This document shows, one piece after another, positions 22,636 to 33,001 of a stretch of DNA of 64,000 nt. Position 1 is the first letter of the stretch, and each line of letters starts with the position of its first letter. This DNA comes from Rhynchopus sp. YZ270_cl-10. Its lineage: Eukaryota > Euglenozoa > Diplonemea > Diplonemida > Diplonemidae. The notes under the pieces were generated by a model. It was not told the origin of the DNA. It made no database searches and saw only the letters and a program-made list of their open reading frames with translations. The stretch covers positions 372,001 to 436,000 of the forward strand of contig OZ037922.1 of NCBI GenBank assembly GCA_964035575.1, given 5' to 3'. The position numbers and the translations under genes are program-made.

Positions 22636-22692
22636 ATGTTGGAGTAGGTGCAGTTGCCTTTTTGTGTCGCCACAATCGTGCAATCTGCACTT
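22636..22692 (+). repeat. HR-6 short repeat, diverged
   Basis: TGTTGGAGTAGGTGCAGTTG, then TGTCGCCACAATCGTGCAAT and CTGCACTTT. Confidence 0.55.
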
Positions 22693-22724
22693 TCCACATC
22701 TTTTTTTTGAAAAGTTTATCAAAG

Positions 22725-22825
22725 GTGAAAGCCTCTCGTTGCGTTAGTCTGATTTGATTACTGAATGTTTTGAACATTGGTTATTCATCAATCTTTTTTG
22801 TCTCTCGCTGCGTTAGTCACCTTTA
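22725..22825 (+). repeat. HR-1 repeat with 52-bp insert
   Basis: The insert (22750-22801) is flanked by CTCTCGTTGCGTTAGTC (22733-22749) and CTCTCGCTGCGTTAGTC (22802-22818). These flanks match each other but differ from the flanks at the other two loci. Confidence 0.65.
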
Positions 22826-22831
22826 ATAAAG

Positions 22832-22870
22832 AGAAGTTGAAATGCGCAAACGCCTCGCCGTTCATTGGCA
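22832..22870 (+). repeat. HR-3 repeat
   Basis: AGAAGTTGAAATGCGCAAAC, then GCCGTTCATTGGCAGG. Shortened on the right. Confidence 0.5.
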
Positions 22871-22898
22871 GGTAATGCAATAAACAAAAAAACTTGAA

Positions 22899-22938
22899 AG
22901 GTGAATGTGTCTCTCGCACATCATGCATGCATCTTACC
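22899..22938 (+). repeat. HR-2 hairpin repeat
   Basis: Arms ATGTG and CACAT around the loop TCTCTCG. The distal part is extended by CATGCATGCATC. Confidence 0.5.
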
Positions 22939-23027
22939 CCCCCTCCCGGGCCCCCTCCCCCCACTATCGTTCAAAAAAGGGAAGAAAAACTACAACGATA
23001 AGAAGAAAAAAAACACACGAATACAAG

Positions 23028-23109
23028 TTGGTGTGATCACCAAACGGATTCTCCGCGGTTCCCCCGAAGGTGCTCTCGTGGGTTGTCCGTACCCCCTGAA
23101 TCACACCAA
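23028..23109. repeat. Small inverted-end repeat, copy 1
   Basis: 82 bp with inverted ends TTGGTGTGAT and body blocks CGGATTCTCCGCGGTTCCCC, GAAGGTGCTC and CCCTGAATCACACC. A longer relative lies at 56509-56632. Confidence 0.6.
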
Positions 23110-23883
23110 CAACACAAAAAAGAAAAAGAAAAAAAGTTGCATAAAGGATGAACCCAAGCTCGGTGCTGAGTCCCCCCTCCAAAAAAAAAGAGGATCGGAT
23201 TTTAGTCTGGAGAACTCGTTGCATCTACAGACTGCCTCCAGTACACCATTCACTGCATAAAATATGGCATGCGAATCTGGGCTACCAGATAGTTTTTTTT
23301 TGATAAAAATTGTTCAAAAAAAAAAAAATGTGATTTTTGCCACTCTTTCCCTTATGCGCAAAAAGACTAATTTTCATATACTTTCCAAAGAGAAAGCACA
23401 CAAACGGACGTTCAAAAAAAAAAAAATCAAAAAACAAATGAAAAGCTTCGCTTTCCCCCAAAAATAAAATATTTTTTTCAGGGATATGCTCGTTAGCACA
23501 TACACATCCCTTTTCCCATTTTTAGAAAGTCTGGAAAAAAAAAAAAAACAACAAAACCACACCCATTCTCTCGGGAACGGGAAGCCACCCCCTTGCGACA
23601 CAAAAAAAAAAAAAAAACAACAACAAAACAACAACCGTGAAAGATATGAGATTCTTGGGGGGAAGACGAGGTGGGGGAGGACTTTGCCCCACCCCCCTTG
23701 CACACAATAAAACACTTTTGACATGCATGGGGGAGGGAGGAGGGGAGAGGGGGAGGGCAAACGCCGACGGGAAAGAGTGGTGGTGGTGATATGGGGGGAA
23801 AGTGAAGTTTTTGAAAAAATGTGCAAAAAAAAAGCAGCTCTGACAACGCAGATAGTGGGTGGAGAAAAATAATAAAAGATTTT

Positions 23884-23934
23884 TTTGAAAACTTGGTTGT
23901 ATTAGTGTAGCCACCCTAGAGTGTGCTCCACTAT
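23884..23934 (+). repeat. HR-7 repeat, uninterrupted
   Basis: TTTGAAAACTTGGTTGTATT, then GTAGCCACCCTAGAGTGTGC and TCCACTA. It serves as the empty site for the MITE at 14323-14418. Confidence 0.75.
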
Positions 23935-24012
23935 TTATTTTTTTTTTTCGAATAATTGAACGTGTAAACACCTCGCTTTTTTCTGGTGTGATTTCCACGC
24001 ACCTTTTCTTTT

Positions 24013-24049
24013 AGATGAACCTAAGCTTCTCGGTGCGTCAGTTCACCTA
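24013..24049 (+). repeat. HR-1 repeat, imperfect stem
   Basis: AGATGAACCTAAGCTTCTCG followed by the right side GTGCGTCAGTTCACC. First of three HR copies in 170 bp. Confidence 0.5.
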
Positions 24050-24073
24050 ATAAAAAGAATTTTTTTTGGTCAG

Positions 24074-24106
24074 AAGATACTAAGCCTCGTATTGCTTGGT
24101 CACCCC
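24074..24106 (+). repeat. HR-1 hairpin repeat with G-U pairs
   Basis: Arms ACTAAGC and GCTTGGT pair with one G-U-type pair. The loop is CTCGTATT. Confidence 0.55.
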
Positions 24107-24124
24107 AAGAAAAGAACAAAAAAA

Positions 24125-24178
24125 TGAAGTTGATAGTGCAAAACGCCTCTGGGACGCAGGAACACTGACACTCCGCGG
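24125..24178 (+). repeat. HR-3 repeat
   Basis: Nearly identical to 7402-7456: GAAGTTGATAGTGCAAAACG, CTCTGGGACGCAGG, then CACTGACACTCCGC. Confidence 0.6.
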
Positions 24179-24439
24179 GAGAAAAAAAATAGGGGAAAAA
24201 ATAAAACTTGGAATATGTGCATTTCGTGCACACACCAAAAGAGAATCAGAAGAGTGTTTTGGGTGAGGTGGTTCTATGCAGGACATAGTCACCTAGGGGT
24301 GGGAAGGGGGAAAATGGACTAAAATTTATTTCATAAAAATAAAAAAAAATGGTAATAATCGCCAGGCCAATGAGAGGAGACAAGGTTTCTGTACAAAAAC
24401 AGTGTCACTCTGGAGGCATAGGGATACGTACACGAAAAA

Positions 24440-24468
<29 letters not shown>

Positions 24469-24473
<5 letters not shown>

Positions 24474-27037
24474 AAGTAATTGCAGGGTAGATCCTTAGCG
24501 AAAGTGAAAATAAGGATTCGAGAGTTTTTATTTTTTTTTCCTTTTTTTTTTTCCTTTTTTCTCTGGCCCATTTTTTTGGTTACCTACTAATTTCCAGCCA
24601 CAGAGTGGCACCACCACGGTCCGCAATCGATCCGGAAAGTCAAAATAAGGGGAAAACCAAAAGGAAAAAAAGTAAAAGTTCGCTACCGTTTTTTTGGCTG
24701 GCCTTCGGCCCGCCAATGCCCCTTTAATATTTGTCTTCACTTCATAAGACAAGGACCAATGAGTCAGTGTCACCTTGCATAAGACAATTTTGAAGCATAT
24801 TTTTGAAGAACACAATTACTATGTCCACAAACCCGCAAAGCGGACCATTGTAAAAAGGTTGGTGCTGAGGGTGGAGGTTTCGAAGAAGTGCGTGTGTGTT
24901 AAAGGTCGGGTATGAGTCACCTGTACGGAGTATGAGATCCAGTAATAAAGACTTCAACCGGACCAAGGCAGAAACACAACACTGTTAGGCCAAAATCCAA
25001 AAACCCATAGGGCCCCAGTATTGTTGTCGAAAATCCCCACTTAATTTTTGGTGGGATTTTGAACTTTGCCCAAAAACTGCGAAAAAAAATTTCCGCTCGC
25101 TGCGCTCGCGGAGGTTCACCCAATGCGGTCTCGCCTACCCAAACTGCTGGTGCCTATTTAATTTTGAAAATTTTCTTGCTAATGCCGGGCTACCACTTTT
25201 TTTCAGAATGTTTCCAGAAAGTATTACCCTTGTCAGAGGGCGCAGTGTCCGACAAGGGTCACAGCCAGAATGTGATTTAATTGTTCAAATGCCGAAGGAA
25301 AAGGAAGCATGCGAAAGAATAAAAGTAGCGTACCGTGCGCCTGCGGCGCAGCTTGCAGCCCTGTTTGGCAGTAAAAATGTGCAATTTTGAGCGCAATTTT
25401 TTGAAATGTTGCGTACCGTGGCTTCGCCAGAAACTTTCGTTTCAGCAAAATCTGGAAGTAAAATTTACGGTAACTGTTGAAAATTACCAATGACAGTGCC
25501 GTTTTATGGCAACATTTTCAGAAATGTTGCGTACCGTGGCTTCGCCATGGGTGCCACGACCGCCGTTTCTTTTCGTAAATATACTGTCACTGCGCGTGCC
25601 TGGTGCAAATATCAATACAGTGCCGAACTCCGCAGTAGGATCCGAGGAATTCTCACATTCCGCCGGAGGCCCTAACGAGCTGGGTTGGGCTCGACCGAGT
25701 TTCAGCGAAAACCCCCAAAACCTATATTATCCCCTGGGGTTTAGTTATACGACAGCTGAGATGTGTAAAAAAACACCACTATTCTGCCTCAGTACAGTAC
25801 CAACCTGCTTGTTGGATTTTTTTTTTTAGACCGTCACTCAATTTTTCCGCTCGCTGCGCGAGCGGACAAACCATCAACCCCCACGATTTCCCAAAAACCT
25901 GAAAGTTAGCGTCAGGCCTGCGCGGAAAAATTTCAAAAACGGGAGAGAAAAAAAAGGAAAAAAACGAAAATAAATCTGGGGTTTTTAGCGTTTTTAGCGA
26001 AAATAAGGATCTACCCTGAGTAATTGCTATCGGAAAAACCCACACTCCTGAACACCGCCCTGTAGAAATAATCTACACTCTGCTCTTTTACAGGTATGCA
26101 AACGCTGCCACAACCACTGGGACGCCTGCACTTGAAACGTTCAAGAACGGGGGCTGTCCTCAGACTCCTCTTCGTCCAGCACCATTTGCTCGATGGATGG
26201 TCGGCGTGTTCCAGCTCGTTGTCGTCCACAGCCTCCCACTCATCGTCGCCGGAGGAGGAGTGTGCAAGGAACACAGACGACTAACTGTCGTCGATCACAC
26301 CAGGCGCATCAGCACCACCCAGCAAAGCGCCAGGCTGCTATGTTGGTTTCGAAAATCGCGCGGGGTTTCCCACAGCACACCTCGTTTTTTTTCTTAGCAA
26401 TTCCTTGTTTTGTTGTTGTTGTTTTCCACACACCTTCCTTCAACCCTTGTAGGATCAGTTGCTATTTTTTTCTAGAAAACTTGAAATTACACATTTCAAG
26501 AGAACAAATTAAAAAGGGTCCTTATTTGCATTTTTGGGATCCGCCCGTGCAGTGGTGGGGTCAATCTCGAAAATTGGACAATTTTTTGACCACTTAAATT
26601 TTGAGAAATATGAGCCCGGTTCCTTATACGTGGGGCCCATTTTCGGCTAAAATTTTCCTCAAAATCTGGTTTTGTAAAATTGACCCTTTACTCCCCCCCC
26701 ACATCGATTTCAATACTATACCTTACTTCACCTACGGTTGCCCTTACAGGGGGGGTGAAGGAAGGTAAGTTGAAAAGGGTCCTTATTTGCATTTTTGGGC
26801 TCCGCCCGTGCAGTGGTGGGGTCAATCTCGAAAATTGGACAATTTTTTGACCACTTAAATTTTGAGAAATATGAGCCCGGTTCCTTATACGTGGGGCCCA
26901 TTTTCGGCTAAAATTTTCCTCAAAATCTGGTTTTGTAAAATTGACCCTTTACTCCCCCCCCACATCGATTTCAATACTATACCTTACTTCACCTACGGTT
27001 GCCCTTACAGGGGGGGTGAAGGAAGGTAAGTTGAAAA
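24469..27037 (+). mobile_element. Composite two-module element, copy 2 (interrupted)
   Basis: Module 1 starts AAAACAAGTAATTG at 24469, is interrupted by the hAT-like element at 24483-26018, resumes after 26026 and ends near 26410. Module 2 follows, with the start ACACCTTCCTTCAACCC, a short leader and two ~261-bp tandem units (from 26512 and 26773), ending AAGTTGAAAA at 27037. A minus-strand frame in module 1 (up to 26274) keeps the peptide SSGDDEWEAVDDNELEHAD, shared with copy 3. Confidence 0.75.
24483..26018. mobile_element. 1.5-kb hAT-like element nested in composite copy 2
   Basis: The 15-bp perfect inverted ends are CAGGGTAGATCCTTA. The exact 8-bp target duplication AGTAATTG is at 24475-24482 and 26019-26026. 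Removing the element restores the composite family's end, AAGTAATTGCTATCGG, which is intact at 12585 and 39897. No transposase-like frame is visible, so it appears non-autonomous. The interior at 25300-25750 is an inverted relative of 11500-11990 in the 3.3-kb element, sharing GCGTACCGTGGCTTCGCCA. The 8-bp duplication and CAG-type ends fit hAT. Confidence 0.9.
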
Positions 27038-27102
27038 GTGAAGTTGATAGTGCAAAACACTCTAAAAAGAAAGAAAAAAGAATGAAAAAATTTTTTTTTG
27101 TA

Positions 27103-27134
27103 AGATGAATGTGTTTCTCGTACACACACACATC
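27103..27134 (+). repeat. HR-2 hairpin repeat with altered stem
   Basis: Arms ATGTGT and ACACAC around TTCTCGT. Compared with 28317 the inner pair changed from C-G to T-A on both arms. Confidence 0.6.
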
Positions 27135-28155
27135 AAAATAAAGTGAAGATTGATAATATGCAGACCCATCTCCTTGGGATGCAACGCACTGTGTACAAAA
27201 AAAATCTTCTACCGAAAATAAAATAAAATAGAAGAATTGTTGAACCGTGCTAGAACGCAGCTCAGTCGAGCTCAAGTGCTTTGAATACAATAACCCCCCC
27301 TCCCCCCAGATTTTCTTCAGACGTTTCAATTTTTTTTTTTCTGTTCATTTTTGCTTTTTTTTTTTTGCTTTTTTTGTTTCATCTAGGGAGAAGGGGAAAA
27401 CGCTCTTACACAAAGTGGGGGGAAAGGGAATTTTTTTTGTAAAATGAACCTAAGAATCCCCTTCGTCATCATAGGGGCATGACAACAAAAAAAACACTGC
27501 ACCGTACATTTGGCATTGGTGGGGCGCAGTGCACTAAAGAAAAATAAATAACGGTAACTCGCGAAACGTGGCAGGGCGACATCGTTGTATATAGATATCA
27601 CACAAAAAATGGCGAGAATACGTTACCCTATTTTTTTTTTTTTTTTGAAAACATTATTTTTCACCATTCCTTGGGAACGGATCATGGGTACGGTCCTGGA
27701 AATCTCCAAGAAAAAAAATGGAGTTGGCGGGCTAAAGAGGAAGCTGCCTTTCCTAAACACACAACTGGTAAAAAAAGGGGGAGGTTTTTGAACGGTTTTT
27801 TGTACTAGCGATATTTTTTTTGGGAAGGATCCGACAGAACTCTCATCAAAATTAGATTCATATACTTTCAGTTCACAGAATTGAAAGTATTTGAGAACCA
27901 CAAAAAAAAAAACGGGTTGGGCTTTGTGTAATGGGGAAGAAAAAAAAAAATACCCACAGTGCACGCTGACGCAGGTAACAAAGCACTACTAAGCCCAATA
28001 TTATTTTTTTTTTGCTATTTTTTCTTTGACTGTGTTCTTGGATCAGGTTAGATGGAAAAGGGGTGGGGAAAAGAGAACGATCTTCACAAAAAAAAATACC
28101 TCCCCACACTAAATTTTCAGAGGGGGTGATGCTTCCGTACCCACTTTTATGCTTT

Positions 28156-28226
28156 TTTTGATAAATTGTTGGAGTAGTGTAGTTTGCCTCGGTTGTGTTG
28201 CCACAGTTTGTGCAATATCCACTTTT
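28156..28226 (+). repeat. HR-6 short repeat
   Basis: GATAAATTGTTGGAGTAGTG, GTTTGCCTCGGTTGTGTTGC and CAATATCCACT after a T run. Confidence 0.65.
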
Positions 28227-28316
28227 TTCTTTTTCTTCTGTGGGTTCGAGAACAAAGAGAAGCAGTTGAAACATGATAAAACGGCATTTCAGTCAAAAAA
28301 TAAAAAGGAATCTGTA

Positions 28317-28348
28317 AGACGAATGTGCCTCTCGTGCACACACATCTT
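28317..28348 (+). repeat. HR-2 hairpin repeat
   Basis: Reference copy: arms ATGTGC and GCACACACAT, loop CTCTCGT, right outer arm ACATCTT. Confidence 0.65.
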
Positions 28349-28553
28349 GTATAAAAAAAAAGAGCAGGTCATCGCCTTTCAAGGCCAAGAACGCCCTTTT
28401 TTAATGCAAAAAAAAAAAAAAAAAAAAGGTGTGATGGGATTTGCACTAATCCATCTTTGATTATGTGATCGGAAGATCGGAAACCCAAAATTCCCCGCAT
28501 TTTTTTTCCCCATCTGGTTCCGACCACACCAATATTTTTTTCCCTTTCTTTTC

Positions 28554-28630
28554 GTTGATAAATTGTTGGAATAGTGTAGTTGCCATGCCAGCTCCCATCT
28601 TCAATTTGTTGTGTCGGGCAATCGCGTACC
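28554..28630 (+). repeat. HR-6 short repeat, diverged right half
   Basis: GTTGATAAATTGTTGGAATA, then GTGTAGTTGCCATGCC. The right half drifts away from the other copies. Confidence 0.5.
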
Positions 28631-29412
28631 CTCCTAGGTAACTACTATTTTTCTTTTTTTGCGTTTTTTTTTTTTTTTTTGCTTATTTTTGGTTTTTTCT
28701 TCTCACCGTTTATTGGTTACATCGACAGCCTGACAAAGCATAAAATAGAATGAACTCACCCGAAGAGCTTGCAAACACAAGCACATCTCATCTCGAAGAG
28801 AGACGTACCGTGGAAGCTCAAGGTTATTTTCCCCTCCCCCCCAGAAGAAAAAAGAAATACACGCACGCATATAATCTTTTGGGCTGAATTCCGCACTAAG
28901 CGATTTTCCCCTTTAATAATAACACCGATTATTATGATCTTTTTTTTGTTGGAATAAAATTTAAAAAAAAAACACAATCTGGGGCAAATATTTTCGCCCT
29001 AAGGGAACCTACCCACTTTTCGCTTTCAAAAAGAAAAAAAAGAAAAAAAGAAAAAAAAAAATCAGAATGCACACACTCCCACCCTCCCTTTTGTTGTTCA
29101 GTACAAGAAACGCTTTGCTCTAATCCGTTCCCCACCTGAACCGTACTCTATGATAACAGGGAAGACCATCGCATCTGTTCAGATGCAAAGATATCCCTGC
29201 AAACACACACACATACCACCCACCCCATCCCCAGTCACCCAAACGTTCTTTACCATTTTCCAGTAAACCAAAAATGAAAGAACCAAAGATGTACCTGACA
29301 CCATGACAACAAAATCAGTATTCTCAACATATGCAATCAATAAATTGATAGCATAGGAGGGATCAACAAAAATGCTCCCATCATTACAACAAATCAAAAA
29401 AAAAAATTGGAA

Positions 29413-29447
29413 TATGAACCTAAGCCTCACTGTGTTAAGCCATCTTT
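29413..29447 (+). repeat. HR-1 repeat, degenerate
   Basis: ATGAACCTAAGCCTCACTGT followed by GTTAAGCCATCTT. The inner stem is broken but the outer ATG/CAT-type flank is kept. Confidence 0.45.
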
Positions 29448-29768
29448 ATGAAAAACACACAAAAAAAAAAAAACTACAAAGTCTTTTGACATTGGTCTCA
29501 AAAAGAATAGAAGAAAAAACAAAAAAAAACACGTACGGTGTGTTTTTAACAAATCAGTAACTCTCAAACCATCCCCCCCTTCCTCCCCTCCTTTTTTCCC
29601 CAATAAAGAAAGAAAAAAGCATTCAGAAGCTCTCCTTAATAATCTGTAGCTGCCGCATCGGGATATTTACAAAAAACTCTTCCTCCTCCTCCTCCCCCTC
29701 TTCAAGACACCTGTCTCTCAGTTCTTTTACTCAATCTATTCCCACCCTCGCTAAATGGCCTACTGTTT

Positions 29769-31640
29769 TCACCTCCCCATCTGGCGGCGGATCATCTCTC
29801 GAACTGCCTCCTTCTTTTTTATTGCTTCCATTGGGCTGTGTTCTACTCCGCCTTGGAGAAGGAATTTCGAGCGTTTGCACATGTCTTCTTCTGCGAGGGA
29901 GGCCATGTCTTTGTAGAGATCTTCGATGTCGTGCTGGTGGTCGGGGCATGCGTGCATGAGTGCAGCACTGCCAGAGAGGAGGCCGAGGAGGAGGTCGAGT
30001 TGGGCTGGTTCTTCGGTGCCTTTGCGGAGCGATGCACGGAGGGAGGCAAGGAGCGTGGTTGTAATGCGCATCACCACGTTGCTGCTGATCAGCGCCTTCA
30101 TATGAAGGTTAGAGATGAACGTGAGCAGCGCCTTCTGTCCACGGACATCGCCCAGGGTAAGGTCGTCCCCCGTTTTGGTCGTTTCCGAATCGTGTTCGGT
30201 GCGTTGGTCGCTGGCGCCGGTATCGGTGCGCACATCGTCATCACTCTCGTCGACGTACAAATCCTCGCTCGGGTGATCATAAAGGGAAAGCACCTCACGA
30301 ACCTTCTTCTGACATTTTTTAACAAGTTCACGCCGGAAAGGGGAAACCTTCAGTGTTTCTTCTGTTATTTGAAGGCGTTTTCCTCCAGTTGCCTGACCAT
30401 TTTGGACTTTTTTGGTGGAGCGCCGTGCGGCTTCTTGCGCGACAGCGAGGGGGTTGAGCTTTTGGCTGAGATCCACGCAGAGGCGGGAGTAGAGGGCGGC
30501 GAAGGAGGGCATCTGGACGACCTGCTCGTAGAGGCCTGAGACAAGAACCTCGATGGAGATGTGGTTGTGTTCAATGAGGTTGTAGACGGCGGTGAGGTTC
30601 TCGTGGTACTTCGTGTCGCTGATCTTGTTCAGGATGCCGAGAAGCTGCGATCTTGCTGGCTTATGCCCTGCCAACCCATTGTGTGTCGGCGGTGCGTACG
30701 CCTTTGTGTGCGACGTCGACGACGTATCGCACGACAACGCATCCGATATCGACTCAGCGCTCTCATGCTCCGATCCATTCACCGACACCGGCTGCGGAAA
30801 CGTTGCCACCGCCTCCACTGCAACACTGGAGGCACTGGGCACCGCCTCTGCCGCCACCTTCTTTGGCTTCTGCACAGCCTCTGGCTGCTTCGGCTGCACA
30901 GGACGGTGCTCTGCAACCGGCTGCTGCGGCTGCGGCGGGACTGCCGCCGGAACTGGAGACCCCGCCCCCTGTGGTCTTCGTGGCGACCCCTCTGGACTCG
31001 CCTTGCCTCTTGCAACAAACTTCTTTTTGCTCCCAGGCGCGACATATTTTGTCCCCGGCGCCGATGCCGCTGAGAGAGGAGCTGGCGACACTGCCGGGGT
31101 TGGGGCAGGGGCAGGAGAGGTGGTGGGCTGGATGGGTTGCTGCTTCTGCGCTGCTCGCTGCTTTTTGGTCAGATGCGGGGCTGGCGCTGCGGCGGGAGCA
31201 GCAGCAGCAGCAGCAGGTGGAGCAGGAGCGGGTACGGGGACAGCCCCGTATGGATGCGGAGGAGGTGCTCCAGGGTACACCCCCACCGGGGCTACCGGGA
31301 CCCCGCTAGGTGGTGGTGGTGGTGGTGGTGGTGCGTAGTAAGAGGCGTATGGATAGGCCCCTGGGGCCGGAGGAGGCGGTGCGCCGTACATGGCGTGGTA
31401 GTTGTAGCCGTGTGGTGGTGGGACGGTGCCGGTGTGCACGGTGCCTGGTGGAGGAGGAGGGGCGTACCCATAGCTGTAGCCAGGGTAGTGTGGTACAGAG
31501 GATGGGGGTGGTGGTGGCGGTGGTGCGTGTGCGTGCGGTGCTGCGGTCCTACACGCCAGCGTGCACTCACACTTCTTGACACAGCTGTGATTGCTGTCGT
31601 TGGCGTATTTACACCCGCACACAGTACTACTGGCGTACAT
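29769..31640 (-). CDS. eIF4G-like protein with MIF4G domain
   Basis: Predicted 623-residue protein. The N-terminal half is disordered: a short Cys-rich start (MYASSTVCGCKYAND), then Pro/Ala/Tyr-rich repeats (APPPPPGTVHTG) and Lys/Gln-rich linkers. Residues ~330-590 look like a MIF4G domain. LLGILNKISDTKYHENL matches the first helices of eIF4G MIF4G, and MPSFAALYSRLCVDLSQKL matches the conserved x-P-x-F-x-x-x-Y-A-x-L-C block. FRRELVKKCQKKVRE and LLTFISNLHMKALIS match later helices. In eIF4G this domain binds eIF4A and RNA and recruits the small ribosomal subunit. No cap-binding eIF4E motif is evident, so a full eIF4G, a shorter eIF4G isoform or another MIF4G protein remain possible. The start has a T run and CACCACAG just upstream. 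Confidence 0.85.
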   Translation of the reverse strand: MYASSTVCGCKYANDSNHSCVKKCECTLACRTAAPHAHAPPPPPPPSSVPHYPGYSYGYAPPPPPGTVHTGTVPPPHGYNYHAMYGAPPPPAPGAYPYASYYAPPPPPPPPSGVPVAPVGVYPGAPPPHPYGAVPVPAPAPPAAAAAAPAAAPAPHLTKKQRAAQKQQPIQPTTSPAPAPTPAVSPAPLSAASAPGTKYVAPGSKKKFVARGKASPEGSPRRPQGAGSPVPAAVPPQPQQPVAEHRPVQPKQPEAVQKPKKVAAEAVPSASSVAVEAVATFPQPVSVNGSEHESAESISDALSCDTSSTSHTKAYAPPTHNGLAGHKPARSQLLGILNKISDTKYHENLTAVYNLIEHNHISIEVLVSGLYEQVVQMPSFAALYSRLCVDLSQKLNPLAVAQEAARRSTKKVQNGQATGGKRLQITEETLKVSPFRRELVKKCQKKVREVLSLYDHPSEDLYVDESDDDVRTDTGASDQRTEHDSETTKTGDDLTLGDVRGQKALLTFISNLHMKALISSNVVMRITTTLLASLRASLRKGTEEPAQLDLLLGLLSGSAALMHACPDHQHDIEDLYKDMASLAEEDMCKRSKFLLQGGVEHSPMEAIKKKEAVREMIRRQMGR

Positions 31641-31705
31641 TGGAAGTGCTGCCTGTGGTGTGGTGGTTTGTAAAAAAAAAATCGAGTTGGTTGGAAAAGT
31701 TTATA

Positions 31706-31739
31706 AGATGAACCTAAGTCTCTCGTGCTTAGTCGCCTT
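31706..31739 (+). repeat. HR-1 hairpin repeat
   Basis: Arms CTAAG and CTTAG with loop TCTCTCGTG. Lies just upstream (5') of the MIF4G gene. Confidence 0.6.
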
Positions 31740-32268
31740 AATGACAATTGGTATCGTTCAGCTGAGTGTCAATGTACACAATTCAGTTATCAAAGTCGAA
31801 CACAAAGTGATCATTTAAAAAAAAAAAACGATCTGTATGGGGTTGCAAGCAGACTGCGAAGAAAGCAAAACATAACCCGAAAGGAGTAGCTGAAATATGC
31901 TAAAACGCAGCTCGGTCGAGATGACAAAAGAAAAATGTAGAAGGGGGAGAAAATATGCCATTTTTTATATTATTTTTTTTTGGAAAGTGTTGCTTGTGGT
32001 TCTCTGCCAAAAAATAGTTTTGCCTTTTTTTTTTTATGTGAACGATATTGGGGGGGAAACAGGTATTTCATTCTATTGTTGCGGTGTGTGTGGGGGTGTT
32101 AAAACCTTGTACTTCAAGAAGATAGTGCTCTGCATCCATTTTTTTTTTTTTTGTTTGACACATCGGTGGGTTCGTTGGTTTCCCTTTTGTGAGACGCATG
32201 CAAAGCCCTCTTTTTTCCGGGTAGGAGGGGTGGGTGGGGATCATTTTGAATCTGAAAGGTGAAACAAA

Positions 32269-32340
32269 GTTGACTTGAAAATACAAAATCCCTCTTGTGA
32301 CAGTGTACATTTGGTACAAAATGACCGGATGTTCCGGGTC
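32269..32340 (+). repeat. HR-4 repeat
   Basis: AAAGTTGACTTGAAAATACA, then CTTGTGACAGTGTACATTTG and GTACAAAATGACCGG. Confidence 0.6.
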
Positions 32341-32414
32341 AAAAAGGAAAGCCCCTGCAGGATGAATCTGCCTCACAAAGGTTGTGAACAAACGCATCAA
32401 GCAGGTTTTTTGTC

Positions 32415-32505
32415 TTCGCTTATCTAGCCTCTTTCTGTGCTTAGTCAGATTAGATTACTTAATGTTTTGGTTATTCATCAACTCTCTGTGCTTAGTCACC
32501 TTTTT
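32415..32505 (+). repeat. HR-1 repeat with 37-bp insert
   Basis: The insert (32448-32484) is a shorter relative of those at 3582 and 22750. It is flanked by the locus-specific direct repeat TCTGTGCTTAGTCA at 32434-32447 and 32485-32498. Confidence 0.65.
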
Positions 32506-32954
32506 AAAAAGAGGGAAATCACGACACCATGTGTACTTTTTGTGTACGTATTATCGCAAACAGAAAAAAGTCTACATGATACCGCAATTTACCCTAGAGA
32601 AAAAACGGGGGGAAATTAGAGTGCGAGAGAAGCAAAACATCCTTTGTTTTTTTTTTTTTTTGGGGGGGTTTGGCGTGGGGGGCAAGTTCTCAGTACCGTT
32701 ATTCTGGCCTTTTTGTTTTTTTTAGGTGGGGGATGTGGGTGGGGGGGGCTCACTGTGGAGGGAGGAAGAGGAGGAGGAGGAGGAGGGGGAATTATGGTAA
32801 TCGCTCAAAAAAAGGGGGGGTTTTTTTTTTTTGTGCTGTTGCTAATAGATTTCCTTGTCAAAATAATACAAAAACCCCCCCTTTCTGCTAGACCAGGCCC
32901 TTCTTTGATCACTGATCTCAGGGGAGCAATCCCCTATCGATTAGAGTGACAAGA

Positions 32955-33001
32955 AACCTGGTTGATCCTGCCAAGTGGCCATTAAGGTTGTTTCAAGGAC
33001 A
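32955..33001 (+). pseudogene. Fragment resembling the 5' end of SSU (18S) rRNA
   Basis: AACCTGGTTGATCCTGCCA is an exact match to the near-universal 5' end of eukaryotic small-subunit rRNA. The next ~26 bases (AGTGGCCATTAAGGTTG, TTTCAAGGAC) align to the expected continuation with several differences. Similarity then stops, so this is a relic of about 47 bp, not an rRNA gene. TTGTTTCAAGGAC is the form usual in Euglenozoa, whereas most other eukaryotes have CTTGTCTCAAAGA. I rely on memory of these sequences. Confidence 0.6.

Larger units (their letters stand above)
16579..29768. other. 13-kb gene-free repeat-rich region
   Basis: I find no convincing protein gene or RNA gene here. Much of the identifiable content is mobile or repeated: a 359-bp MITE (19204-19562), a 922-bp element with an octamer satellite (20966-21887), composite copy 2 with a nested hAT-like element (24469-27037), a ~190-bp duplicate pair, and dense HR repeats. 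HR repeats cluster at 22444-22938, with HR-3, HR-6, HR-1, HR-3 and HR-2 in a row. Long A, T, C and G runs are frequent. The many short reading frames follow homopolymers and repeats. Confidence 0.65.
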
